Assembly: GCA_015065505.1 (NCBI GenBank)
Contig: SVQE01000017.1
Span: 1 to 40,386, forward strand
DNA from: Oscillospiraceae bacterium
Lineage (GTDB): Bacteria; Bacillota; Clostridia; Oscillospirales; Acutalibacteraceae
Direction of reading: 5' to 3'
DNA: 40,386 nucleotides
In this document: positions 15,801 to 23,856 of the stretch, piece by piece
Layout: every line of letters starts with the position of its first letter
Position numbering within the stretch: position 1 is the first letter of the stretch
Position numbers and translations under genes: made by a program
Notes under the pieces: generated by a model
The model's input: only the letters and a program-made list of their open reading frames with translations
What the model was told of the DNA's origin: nothing
Database searches by the model: none

Positions 15801-17295
15801 CAGTCGGTTCTGCAATTTTTGTAAATGTTTCCGCCTTGTTTCTTTCGCTGATCCAGTTAGCGGTGTATGTTTTATGTCCATAAGTTGAACCCGCAGGAAT
15901 AGTTGACAAAATTTCACCATCTTCATCAGACCATCCGACAAACACATATCCCGAAAGCTTCGGAGTTGGAAGAATCTTATCCTGATTAATCTGATATGTT
16001 TCACTCGGAACAGCAAATAATCCTGTGTTGTCAAAAGAAATATTATACTTAACGGGAGTCCATTTTGCATATAAATCAACTTCGCCTGTTGTACCTGCAG
16101 GAATCTTTTTAATTATTTCTGCATTAGCGCCTTCTCCGTCATACCAACCTTCAAATATATATCCGGGAACGCTTAAATTGCGCAACGTTAATCCATCTTC
16201 TTTTGTGTAGGCAGAAGGATTCGGGTTTTCAATTTCCAAGCTTTCAAGATATACATCGTTATTTGTTATATAGTAATTAATTGCATATTCATTCTTCTGT
16301 AGCATCGGAATAACTACCTGAGGCACAATAATCGTTTCACATTCTGAACAATGTGAACCTTCGGTAAGACCGGTGGAAGTATATGTCGGCGCCACAGCCT
16401 CATCAATTACAACTGTATGCCCGGTTGCTTCAATTACTGTGTTTTCAACTGATATCTCAGTTGCACAGCTTTCATCTCTATAGAACTTGTTACAGGATTT
16501 ACAATGCCAGCAAGCAATATGTCCGTCTTCCGTACAAGTTGCTTCAACTCTTTCTATCTTTTCAAGGTCATGAGTATGAGCGGGTGCAACCGGTAATTCA
16601 ACATCCCAGCCGCCTGCAATAAATCTGCGGATATAGATAACATCCGTCATATTAATTCTTGTATCGCCGTTAACATTTGCTGCGTTCTCGTTAATAGTAA
16701 CATCATATCCACCTGCGATGAATCTTCTGATTAAGATTACATCCATAATGTTAACATTCATATCGCCGTTTGCGTCACCGTAAATAAAATCAATAACTTT
16801 AACAGAACCGTTTGTTATTGATAAACTTACTGCGTTCAAGTTTGAATCAACAATATCACCGTTATTATATGTCAATTCTACTTCACACTGTGAATCGTCC
16901 TCAGCTTCCTCTGAAACCTGAAATTCCAAAGTAAGAATCGTTCCGTCTTTAATATCGGAATCGCTGAGTTCAATTCCGTCCCATGTGAACTGACAGGGCG
17001 ATTGAAATCTGCCGGGTTTTGTCATTGCCAATGCACTGAAAGCATCGCCCGATGTTGCATTAACAAGAGTTAAATTCTCATCGTAACGCAATGTAAAAAC
17101 AGCACCCAATATTCCTGGGTTGTTTGCAATTTTTACATCAACGCTGACGGTAGAGCCCGGTGTTGCTGTTACATTTGAAACAGTTACAGCCGCCTGCTCT
17201 GAGTTTGCCATTGCTGAAAAGCTTCCTATCGGCAGAACGGATACCAACATAAGAATACTTAACAGTAAAGCTATAAGTTTTTTTGTTTTATTCAT
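12898..17295 (-). CDS. giant secreted mosaic: cohesin + dockerin + InlB repeats + Ser/Thr-rich domain + BspA LRR
   Basis: This 1465-residue protein has a signal peptide (1-31, cleavage after SAMA). Domains in order are a cohesin (about 33-170), a two-repeat type I dockerin (about 175-240, GDANGDMNVNIMDV and NVNGDTRINMTDV, each with IRRFIAGG), two CxxC repeats (about 245-335), two InlB-type repeats (GWYDGEG, YVFVGWSDEDG), a Ser/Thr/Asn-rich beta region (about 500-850), BspA-type leucine-rich repeats (IGDSAFAGCTSIEEL), a beta-rich part, a third InlB repeat and two C-terminal Trp/Tyr-rich repeats. There is no enzyme domain and no LPxTG motif, so surface attachment would come through its dockerin or cohesin. 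The Ser-rich region looks like aerolysin/ETX-type pore formers but this is weak. AAGGAGG sets the ATG at 17295. It is last in the operon. Confidence 0.85.
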   Translation of the reverse strand: MNKTKKLIALLLSILMLVSVLPIGSFSAMANSEQAAVTVSNVTATPGSTVSVDVKIANNPGILGAVFTLRYDENLTLVNATSGDAFSALAMTKPGRFQSPCQFTWDGIELSDSDIKDGTILTLEFQVSEEAEDDSQCEVELTYNNGDIVDSNLNAVSLSITNGSVKVIDFIYGDANGDMNVNIMDVILIRRFIAGGYDVTINENAANVNGDTRINMTDVIYIRRFIAGGWDVELPVAPAHTHDLEKIERVEATCTEDGHIACWHCKSCNKFYRDESCATEISVENTVIEATGHTVVIDEAVAPTYTSTGLTEGSHCSECETIIVPQVVIPMLQKNEYAINYYITNNDVYLESLEIENPNPSAYTKEDGLTLRNLSVPGYIFEGWYDGEGANAEIIKKIPAGTTGEVDLYAKWTPVKYNISFDNTGLFAVPSETYQINQDKILPTPKLSGYVFVGWSDEDGEILSTIPAGSTYGHKTYTANWISERNKAETFTKIAEPTVYEDDERILYTYYIGKINNVPVSVINDFGYINEDGISKTVTKRFTKTVDDTQMKTLTNTVKKETTNSFGWTLSDSWNEGTTIDEGWLQKTGKSRTEVEEISRNESSNWYVSSGTSGSNTISSMNSSDSYNNNSSEYNVNTRNRNQYSTDDTVSAELKTTVSAEVGAGYGPFSAKVGTSVESGTSAVSNVKTDRLSDVKTNNTVSNNNGTANHSETSSSSTSGWNTESGRGGSSSTTKSNSVSETVSTECSKNYNLQTSYLKSNTQSETQGHEDSSSNQDEYSSAVTYSTVIGEEIEETFTTTNTKTGYHRWILAGTAHVFGQVGYDIASGEYFVSTFTMMDDKVHQFEDYSYKTADYNDFENTVIKFEAPMDIAECVNNRICESEGLEVSKSGKVTRYTGSDKNVIIPEYKVFDNQDGTKTVVKVTSIGENVFAGNENIETVEVSNFVTEIPDGAFENCTSLTHINALGVTKIGDSAFAGCTSIEELQVCEQVTELGENVVSNETRLYVEATNKSVVEAAVNSNAKVIAISILDECNDLENTTLEVPSTTEKLLINGFGKTFNNLKIKSDAQKTVFNRVNFNTTGSIPIIISSENVELHEVSISSSGIGLALTSVLTNLSLRGNCYINSSNENSILCKNISTNQIDSSLTTVLQVSGKILTCGGISENISLISYKDNSIEIIDQETFDKYLNGHFVVTFDAGEGTVSETTRDLFYGDEIGELPEPTRDYYRFDGWYAPNGDKITENTEFASPDDVTLTARWTQNDVKGWVLESEAPIDAEIVDTKYTYTLRSYTTSGSSSMSGWTKYNTTSAWGSYGNWSGWSTTKYTASDSRQVESRSVYDHTEYHYYRWVNGSTVYTYQQSSSLHLEEQWFTYVLPRSTKTNDADFGYYGSDTYANRWIKASSSYNHSVSTTWSRDVNRTEYRYRDRAKVYTYYYYQDNAKESATDPTGTENISNVQKWVQYREK

Positions 17296-17318
17296 ATACA
17301 ATCCTCCTTAAAATTGTA

Positions 17319-18962
17319 TTATTTACTGATATTAACGCTTCCATTAACAACATCTGCTTCAACTTCGTTCAGCTCGTTGTCAACGATATCGCCTTTTTTA
17401 TATGTGAAAGATACAGGATAGCTTCCCGCTTTTGCATTATCACTTATATCAAAAAAAAGAATTAGAACATTACCGTCTTTAACCTTGTCTTTCGGCATTT
17501 CAATTCCGTCCCACATAAAGTTACAGCCGTTTTCAAGAGTTTTTGCTTTTGTTAAAGTTAAGCAATCAGATACCGCTTCTCCGTTTTGAGCAGATTTCAG
17601 TTTCATAACAGAATCATCATAAGCAATTTGAAGCGTCATTCCCAATATTCCGGGATTATTCTTAACCGAAACGGCAAGCTCAACATTATTACTTCCCGCA
17701 GAAGCAGTAGTATTTTCGGTAATTATTGTTGGATTATCGCTTTTTTCAACTTTTTCCTCAGTTTCTGTTTCAACAATTCTTTTATCAATAGCCTCCGGCT
17801 TTCCGATATCGATTTTTGTTGAGTCGTTGAGTTCGACAATAACATTGCCTTTTTTATTTTTGTAAACCTTTGAAATGACGGAAGTGTTTTTGTTTTTACT
17901 TGCTTTTTTCTTTTTGAGCTGATTTGCAACTTCTTTATAAAACTCTTCTTCCGTTCCCTTATAACCGTGTTTAACTGCTGTTTCAAACGGTGACGAAGAA
18001 TAGTTACCCGATATAATTGATATGAATTCTTCCTTTGTGCCTTTATATCCGTCGAAAGCAATCTCATCAAAAGCACTGCTTTTTGAATTATATTCCTGAA
18101 CAATCGTATTTAAAAACTCGTATATCGATTCATTATATCCGCTGTCTTTAAGGACTTCATACGGTGATTTGCTATCATACTGCTTGTTCAGAAGAAAACT
18201 AAGCCATTCCGCAAAGCTTCCGTCAAAGCCGTTTTGCTTTGCAAGATTATAAGTTGAAAGACGCTTTTTATCTAATTCCTCCGATTTAGCAAAGCATTCA
18301 AGCCATTCAGCAAGCGAACCTTCAAAACCGTTTAATAAAGCTATTTCATACAGGGATTTGCCATCGGAAGAATAAATCTTTTCATCTTTTACAAGCTTAA
18401 ACAGTAATTCACCTTCACTGCCTTTAAACCCGTTGTTTTTCGCAAATTTGTATAAGGTCTTCTTATTTTTTCCTACATAGCCCTTAAGGCAATCAATCCA
18501 ATCAGCGGAAGAGCCTTCAAATCCGTTTTCAAGAGCTGCTAAATAAGCAGATTTCCCATCTTTATTGCCAAGAAGCTTAAGAGATTTTTCCCACTTATCT
18601 TCGGTTCCCGTAAACCCGTTTTCGCAAGCCGAATCGTAGGAGGATTTATCCTCTGTTTTAAAAGCCCCTTTTTCGTTGATAAATATATTCAGCCAATCTT
18701 CATCTTTGCCCTCATATCCGTTATTAAGAGCAATAACATAAGCCGTCTTTTCATTATCAAAGCTGTCACCTGCTAAAACAGCAAGCAGCTCTTCTTTGCT
18801 TCCTTTATATCCGCCTTTTTCAAGCTGTGAATATGCCGATTTTACACTTGTGTTATACGGAACAGGCTTACTGTTTGAAGTAAACACAACAGCAATAACC
18901 GCTATAGCCGCAAGAATTACCACAAGTGTGCCGAGTATAATAAATTTATTCTTTTTGCTCAT
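17319..18962 (-). CDS. membrane-anchored stalk protein with ten ~31-residue repeats and a C-terminal cohesin
   Basis: This 547-residue protein starts with a signal-anchor helix (about 7-29) and no clear cleavage site. Residues about 38-350 are ten repeats of about 31 residues following SxYxxAxxNGFxGSxxEWL, a motif also seen in spacer parts of other Firmicute surface proteins. A Lys-rich and then Glu-rich linker follows, and residues about 412-547 form a cohesin-like domain (NNPGILGMTLQIAYDD, CNFMWDGIEMPKDKVKDG). The arrangement suggests a cell-attached post presenting one cohesin away from the membrane. AGGGG precedes the ATG. It lies 23 bases from both neighbours. Confidence 0.85.
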   Translation of the reverse strand: MSKKNKFIILGTLVVILAAIAVIAVVFTSNSKPVPYNTSVKSAYSQLEKGGYKGSKEELLAVLAGDSFDNEKTAYVIALNNGYEGKDEDWLNIFINEKGAFKTEDKSSYDSACENGFTGTEDKWEKSLKLLGNKDGKSAYLAALENGFEGSSADWIDCLKGYVGKNKKTLYKFAKNNGFKGSEGELLFKLVKDEKIYSSDGKSLYEIALLNGFEGSLAEWLECFAKSEELDKKRLSTYNLAKQNGFDGSFAEWLSFLLNKQYDSKSPYEVLKDSGYNESIYEFLNTIVQEYNSKSSAFDEIAFDGYKGTKEEFISIISGNYSSSPFETAVKHGYKGTEEEFYKEVANQLKKKKASKNKNTSVISKVYKNKKGNVIVELNDSTKIDIGKPEAIDKRIVETETEEKVEKSDNPTIITENTTASAGSNNVELAVSVKNNPGILGMTLQIAYDDSVMKLKSAQNGEAVSDCLTLTKAKTLENGCNFMWDGIEMPKDKVKDGNVLILFFDISDNAKAGSYPVSFTYKKGDIVDNELNEVEADVVNGSVNISK

Positions 18963-18985
18963 AAACTTTACCCCTGTGCATATTT

Positions 18986-20740
18986 TCAGCTATTCGTTTT
19001 TTTCAAAGACAGCTTGTTTATCAAAGCAAAATCTTTTGCGTTAATTATTCCGTTATCAACGACATTTAACAATGAACAGTTATCCGTTTTTGTTCTGTTG
19101 GTTGTTGAATTTGGTTTTTTATTAATATAATTGCTGTTCCACATTGCTAAAACCTCATCGGCATTAACCGAAATTGTTACATTGCAGTCAACGCATTTAT
19201 ATGTCATAACATAATCCTTTTGATTGCCTGTGTATTTATAGTAATGTCCGATTTCATCGGTATAATCAGTCTTATAGCTATCAACGCAAACAGAACAGGT
19301 GTGTAAAACATATCCTTTTTGTGTGCAAGTAGGGCTAACCGTTCGCTGAGTATATGTATGAGTATGACTGCCGATTGTAATTCCGCCTGAAACGAACTCT
19401 GCTTCAACAGGGTTTAAATCGGCGTCTACAATGTCGCCCTCATTACTTGATATATTAATACTGTATTTATATCCCGACGGTGCATTTGAGGGTATTTCAA
19501 AAGTCAGGGTAAGAACAACTCCGTCTTTAATATCATCTTCAGGAAGCTCTATTGCGTCCCAGGTAAACTGACAGGGCGACTGAAATCTGCCCGGTTTTGT
19601 CATTGTAAGAGGTGCAAAAGCCGAACCCGAGGCAGCCTGTTTTAAAACCAATCCGTTATCATAACTAAGTGAAAGAACCGCACCTAATATTCCGGGGTTA
19701 TTCTGAACGGACACATCAACATCAACTATACTTCCCGGAGTACTTTCAATTGAAGCGACGGTAAATCTTGTTTCATTTGTTGTCGGCTCTTCCGGTTCGG
19801 TTGGTTCGGTTGAATCGCCTATTTGAACATTTCCTGAAACACAATCCACATCAACAACATTTAAATTCGAATCGATTGTATCTCCGACAAGACTTGATAT
19901 TTCAATATCGTAAACATCGCCGTTTTGTGCATTTGACGGAACTTCAAAAGTCAAAGTTAAAATCGTACCGTCCTTAACATCGGATTCATCTATTTCCACT
20001 CCGTCCCAAGCAAACTGACAGGGAGAAGTGAATCTTCCGGGCTTTGTCATGGTCAATGCCGAAAACGCCGAACCGTTAGCAGCGCTTTTAAGCGTTAATC
20101 TGCTGTCATAATTAAGAGAAAGAATTGTGCCAAGTATTCCCGGATTGTTTTCAACATTAATATCAACAGCCACTGTTTCACCGGGATTGCCTTTTACGGA
20201 ATTAACCTTGAATGCTGTTTTATCCGAATGAGTCGGTTTTGTTGTTGCGTCAACAGAAATTTTTCCCGAAACGCAATTAACATCAACAGGATTCAAGTTG
20301 GTATTAACAATGTCTCCTGTTTTACTTGAAAGTGAAACATTGTAAACATCCCCATCTTTTGCAGATGAAGGAACCGAAAAGGTTAATGTTAATATCGTTC
20401 CGTCTTTAATATCGTTCGATGAAATATCAACGGCGTCCCATGTGAAATTACACGGAGAAGAAAAAGAACCCGGTTTTGTCATATCGAGCGCTGAAAAAGC
20501 AGCGCCTGATTTAGCGCTTACAAGTGTTAATCCGCTGTCATAACCCACTGTTAACACAGCGCCCAATATTCCGGGATTGTTTTCAATTGATATATTGACA
20601 TCAACAGTTTCACCTGCTTTTGCATTAACACTTTCAGCAGAAATCTTTGTTCTGTCAGAATTTGCAAAAACATATAAAAAGCCGGTTGACAAAATAAATA
20701 ACACTGCTAATACGATAGCTGTAATCTTTTTCGTTTTCAT
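18986..20740 (-). CDS. secreted triple-cohesin scaffold with degenerate dockerin end
   Basis: This 584-residue protein has a signal peptide (1-27). Three cohesin-like domains (about 30-165, 172-310, 325-455) each carry NNPGILG, an MTKPG turn, SPCxFxWD and KDG(T/V)xLTLTF. Domains 2 and 3 are joined by an acidic Thr/Pro linker (TEPTEPEEPTTNE). Then come CxxC pairs (about 457-525) in the style of the HTH-TPTCT-CxxC repeats, and one dockerin-like half (NVVDNGIINAKDFALINKL). Only half a dockerin is present, so calcium-dependent binding by it is doubtful. It is first in the operon and should hold several dockerin-bearing partners. AAGGTGA sets the ATG at 20740. Confidence 0.88.
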   Translation of the reverse strand: MKTKKITAIVLAVLFILSTGFLYVFANSDRTKISAESVNAKAGETVDVNISIENNPGILGAVLTVGYDSGLTLVSAKSGAAFSALDMTKPGSFSSPCNFTWDAVDISSNDIKDGTILTLTFSVPSSAKDGDVYNVSLSSKTGDIVNTNLNPVDVNCVSGKISVDATTKPTHSDKTAFKVNSVKGNPGETVAVDINVENNPGILGTILSLNYDSRLTLKSAANGSAFSALTMTKPGRFTSPCQFAWDGVEIDESDVKDGTILTLTFEVPSNAQNGDVYDIEISSLVGDTIDSNLNVVDVDCVSGNVQIGDSTEPTEPEEPTTNETRFTVASIESTPGSIVDVDVSVQNNPGILGAVLSLSYDNGLVLKQAASGSAFAPLTMTKPGRFQSPCQFTWDAIELPEDDIKDGVVLTLTFEIPSNAPSGYKYSINISSNEGDIVDADLNPVEAEFVSGGITIGSHTHTYTQRTVSPTCTQKGYVLHTCSVCVDSYKTDYTDEIGHYYKYTGNQKDYVMTYKCVDCNVTISVNADEVLAMWNSNYINKKPNSTTNRTKTDNCSLLNVVDNGIINAKDFALINKLSLKKTNS

Positions 20741-20760
20741 GCTTATCACCTTAAAAAACA

Positions 20761-20850
20761 ACTAATTATACAATCATATTATACTATTACAATTAGTGCG
20801 TGTCAACATCAAATAACTAATTTTAGCGGTATATTGTTAATATAATTAGT
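20761..20850. promoter_or_regulatory. four ACTAATT boxes shared by divergent promoters
   Basis: ACTAATT occurs at 20761-20767 and 20817-20823, and its inverse AATTAGT at 20791-20797 and 20844-20850. They form two inverted pairs spanning 37 and 34 bases. One box lies inside the spacer of the cohesin promoter; another overlaps the TATAAT (20841-20846) of the Xre gene. This is the expected layout for a small helix-turn-helix regulator repressing the operon and itself. Confidence 0.7.
20778..20806 (-). promoter_or_regulatory. perfect-consensus promoter of the cohesin operon
   Basis: On the minus strand TTGACA, exactly 17 bases and TATAAT match the sigma-A consensus at every position. The spacer contains an ACTAATT box, so a bound regulator would block polymerase directly. 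Confidence 0.85.
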
Positions 20851-20875
20851 GTACAATGGCTATGAGGTGATTAAT

Positions 20876-21190
20876 GTGGATGAGGATTTCATCAGACAGC
20901 GAATTACTCAGCTCCGTATTCAAAAAAATGTTTCGGAATACAAAATGAGTATGGATTTAGGTCATAGCAAGGGTTATATTCAAAGCATATCCTCCGGCAG
21001 AGCACTCCCTTCAATGAGTGAGTTTTTATATATTTGCGAGTATTTTGGTATCACCCCTCTTGAATTCTTTGATACAACTAACAGCGAGATTATTGTGTTT
21101 AAAGAATTAAATAAAGAAGTTAATAAAATGGAAAAAGATGATGTTTCTCTACTAATAGAAATAGCAAAAAGGCTAAATAGACAAACATAA
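20876..21190 (+). CDS. Xre-family helix-turn-helix regulator
   Basis: This small regulator of 104 residues has an N-terminal HTH (about 5-60: IRQRITQLRIQKNVSEYKMS, then LGHSKGYIQSISSGRALPS and LPSMSEFLYICEYFGITPLEFF) and a short charged C-terminal helix. The GTG at 20876 is chosen because GAGGTG precedes it; an upstream GTG would overlap the -10 box. It is divergent from the cohesin operon, sharing the box-filled intergenic region, so it most likely controls that operon and itself. Neither ligand nor sensing domain is visible. Confidence 0.85.
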   Translation: MDEDFIRQRITQLRIQKNVSEYKMSMDLGHSKGYIQSISSGRALPSMSEFLYICEYFGITPLEFFDTTNSEIIVFKELNKEVNKMEKDDVSLLIEIAKRLNRQT

Positions 21191-21226
21191 AAACCGACAC
21201 TCTGAAAAACTTAGAGTGTCGGTTTT
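21190..21226. terminator. bidirectional terminator between Xre and GH3 genes
   Basis: AAAACCGACACTCT and AGAGTGTCGGTTTT form a perfect 14-base stem. It ends in T-tracts in both directions and serves both convergent genes. Confidence 0.9.
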
Positions 21227-21234
21227 ATGTTTTT

Positions 21235-22359
21235 TTATTCAATTATTCCGTATTTTAATTTCACTATCAGAATTCTTTTAACGCTTTCGTCTATTCTTGA
21301 TTCCTTGATTTCGCCTGATTTAACTGATTTTTTAATTGCATTCAGGCTTGTTTCGCCGTATGGGGTACAGAGCATATCGTTTCCTGCCTTAACCGCTTTA
21401 ACCGCGATTTCGGCGTTGCTTCCGTATTTCTTTTTCACTCCGTCCATTGCAAGACCGTCGGTTATGATTATTCCTTCAAAACCCATATCCTCGCGCAGAT
21501 AATTATGCACCTTTTTAGACATTGAAGCGGTGTTTTTCTTATCAAAGCAGTTAACAACGTTATGGCTTACCATAATCATCGGAGCATCTGCTTTGATTCC
21601 TGCAGCGAATGGCTTTAAATCCCTTGTTTCAAAGGTTTCCTTACTGCGCTTATCAACAATAACGCTTGTGTGGGTGTCGCCGTTATTGCCGTAGCCGGGG
21701 AAGTGTTTCAGGGCTGAAACACAGTTTTTATTATTCATTTCCGTTACGGTCAGCCTGATGAATTTTGATGTGTTTTTAACACTTGTTGAAAACGAACGAC
21801 TGTAAATGAAATTGCTCTTTTTATATGCAACATCGGCAACAGGCGCAAAATTTGTGTTGATTCCAAGAGATGTCAGCAGCTTTGATTTGCTTTTTGCATC
21901 GCTTGTGACAGCGTCCCACCCGCCGTTTTGATATACCGTGTGGGGCGATTTATACGGCGTTTTGCGAAACTGCTTGTATTTTGAAACACGAACAACGCTT
22001 CCGCCCTCTTCGTCTACCGCGATAAACATATTGGTTTTTGAAACCTTCTGAAAGCCGTTAATCCTCTTTTTGATTTTCTCCTTGTCGCTGTTTTTGAAGG
22101 CTGAAGCAAAAAGAAGATATCCGCCGTACTGCTTCTTTTTCTGAATATTCTTTGCATCCTTCTCGGGAAGATAGACAAAAAGCATCTGCGAAACCTTTTC
22201 GCTCAGCGTCATTGATTGCAGAATTTCCTCGGCTCGCTCTTCAATTTCTTTTTGTTCCTTTTGCGCTGCATAGGCAAATGACGCGACCTGAAAACTGCTT
22301 CCAATCGCTGCAACAATGCATAATATAATGCAAAATGTTTTAAAAATGTTTTTCTTCAT
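21235..22359 (-). CDS. secreted GH3 beta-N-acetylhexosaminidase-like enzyme (NagZ type)
   Basis: This 374-residue protein has a signal peptide or anchor (about 1-31). A GH3 TIM-barrel follows with VDEEGGSVVRVS, the NagZ loop KHFPGYGNNGDTHTSV (which supplies the Asp-His general acid pair) and ITDGLAMDGV, where the Asp is the nucleophile. It should remove beta-linked N-acetylglucosamine from peptidoglycan or chitin-type sugars outside the cell. KHFPGYG in place of the usual KHFPGHG is a small departure. It lies 38 bases behind the PHP gene and ends at a strong terminator. Confidence 0.87.
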   Translation of the reverse strand: MKKNIFKTFCIILCIVAAIGSSFQVASFAYAAQKEQKEIEERAEEILQSMTLSEKVSQMLFVYLPEKDAKNIQKKKQYGGYLLFASAFKNSDKEKIKKRINGFQKVSKTNMFIAVDEEGGSVVRVSKYKQFRKTPYKSPHTVYQNGGWDAVTSDAKSKSKLLTSLGINTNFAPVADVAYKKSNFIYSRSFSTSVKNTSKFIRLTVTEMNNKNCVSALKHFPGYGNNGDTHTSVIVDKRSKETFETRDLKPFAAGIKADAPMIMVSHNVVNCFDKKNTASMSKKVHNYLREDMGFEGIIITDGLAMDGVKKKYGSNAEIAVKAVKAGNDMLCTPYGETSLNAIKKSVKSGEIKESRIDESVKRILIVKLKYGIIE

Positions 22360-22397
22360 CTGAAAACCCTTGCTTAGAATTATTTATAAGTATTTTA

Positions 22398-23366
22398 TCA
22401 CATTGCTTGTTCGTTTTCAATGCTTCCTGTATATATCGGTGAGGTGACGGCGAGGGGCATTACGCAGCCGTCCATAGTTCCCCATAGCTCTGCTCTGTAC
22501 CAGCTGTTCGGGTTCAGAGTCAGGCTTATTTTTGTTTCGTTTCGGTTTGCTTTATAAACACAGGTGCTGCCGTTTGTTACAATTCTGATTTCATCATATG
22601 AAATGCTTTTAAAATCCTGATGCCTTGCATAAACATCGCAAAAAAGGTTTACTTCGCATTCACCCGAAGGAACGGTTTCGCCGAGCTTATATCTTTTACC
22701 GTCTTTTATAACCTCGAAAAAGAGCTTCATTCCGAGGCTCGCAACGGTTCTGCCGTTTCTGATTGACTCAAGCGCCTTTTCGGCGGTTGGTGCTCCCTCA
22801 AAATCAATATATGTGCAGCCGAAATAGCCCTTGCGCTCGTTTGAATGCCAATCCCTGCCGTATGACGCAGCTATATGGTATCCCTTATCAAGCAGGCTGC
22901 TCCAAAATTCAAGCGCTTTTATATTCTCACAGTTATCCTTTGAAAAATCCTCATGAAAGATTTCGATATAATCAACATTTTCCCATTTGCGGATATTAAA
23001 TTCAAAGCGTCCGCCCGTACAGAACGGTGAGCCGAGCTGAAACGGATGAGCAATACCTATAACACCGCCGTTTTGCTTAACCTCATCAAGCTTTTCATCA
23101 ACATTATCGGGCAATGCACTTCGCCAGTCAACAAAGCCCTTTGCTCCGAGAACAAGAATGTGGCCGAAATAGGTTGTCCATTCAATTCCCGAAACCGAGG
23201 GAATAACGCTGCAATCAAGCTCACTGCAGCCGCTGAAGGTGTTATGGTCGGTCAGCGCAATAAGCGAAAGCGCGTTATCCTTTGCGGCGCTCTGAAGCTC
23301 TTTAACGGTGAATTTTCCGTCGCTGTGGCAGGTGTGGCAGTGAAGCTCGCAGGGTAAAAAGCTCAT
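22398..23366 (-). CDS. PHP-domain phosphoesterase (CehA/McbA-like)
   Basis: This 322-residue metal-dependent hydrolase has the PHP signatures ELHCHTCHSDG (His9, His11), ALTDHNTF, GIAHPFQLG and ASYGRDWHS. Known relatives hydrolyse phosphoesters, and some carbamates. The C-terminal third is beta-rich (about 215-322) and probably a separate accessory domain. There is no signal peptide. Its ATG overlaps the stop of the 23363-23797 gene as ATGA, so the two are translated together and probably work together. Confidence 0.85.
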   Translation of the reverse strand: MSFLPCELHCHTCHSDGKFTVKELQSAAKDNALSLIALTDHNTFSGCSELDCSVIPSVSGIEWTTYFGHILVLGAKGFVDWRSALPDNVDEKLDEVKQNGGVIGIAHPFQLGSPFCTGGRFEFNIRKWENVDYIEIFHEDFSKDNCENIKALEFWSSLLDKGYHIAASYGRDWHSNERKGYFGCTYIDFEGAPTAEKALESIRNGRTVASLGMKLFFEVIKDGKRYKLGETVPSGECEVNLFCDVYARHQDFKSISYDEIRIVTNGSTCVYKANRNETKISLTLNPNSWYRAELWGTMDGCVMPLAVTSPIYTGSIENEQAM

Positions 23367-23797
23367 AGCGTTTCCTCCTCAATTTCAATGCTGTATTCAA
23401 CCTCGCAGCCTGCAAAATGAACATTTAAAACTGCGTCCCACTCGCCTGCTTCCATCTGCTTATTGATAATACCGGGCGTGCTCTTTTCATCCGAAATAAT
23501 AATGGTCTGTTCATTCGGATGGCGGTGGCACGCGCCTCTGTACTTCCCGTTTTCATCAAAGGAAAGAGTTAGAAGATTATTTATCGGAAGAAACTGCGAG
23601 GGGTTATCGCTTTCAATATTATATTTTTCAAGTCCGTTTTCAATAAGTTCAAGCGAATGGGCAGCTTCAACCTCCTTAGGATAGTATGAAAAGCCGATAA
23701 CAAGCCTTTTTGCGTTATCACAAACGGTGAATTTATGGCTGATATTGGTTTTGCTGCTTCCTTCGCTTATTTTTCCTTTAAAGGATAAATGCTTCAT
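23363..23797 (-). CDS. conserved hypothetical partner of the PHP phosphoesterase
   Basis: This 144-residue protein without signal or TM is beta-rich, with HKFTVCDNAKRLVIGFSYYP near the start and CEVEYSIEIEEE at the end. I do not recognise a named family; the pattern suits a small beta-sandwich. GAGG precedes the ATG at 23797. The ATGA overlap with the PHP gene argues for a joint function. The shared promoter region with the divergent PI-PLC gene is noted separately. Confidence 0.65.
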   Translation of the reverse strand: MKHLSFKGKISEGSSKTNISHKFTVCDNAKRLVIGFSYYPKEVEAAHSLELIENGLEKYNIESDNPSQFLPINNLLTLSFDENGKYRGACHRHPNEQTIIISDEKSTPGIINKQMEAGEWDAVLNVHFAGCEVEYSIEIEEETL

Positions 23798-23827
23798 ATT
23801 TTTCCTCAAATATTTTTTTACAATGTT

Positions 23828-23856
23828 ATAATGCGCTTTCTATTGAATAATGTCAA
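23828..23856 (-). promoter_or_regulatory. promoter of the hypothetical/PHP/GH3 operon
   Basis: On the minus strand TTGACA, a 17-base spacer and CATTAT. It overlaps the divergent promoter at 23843-23871, so the two directions compete for polymerase. Confidence 0.6.
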
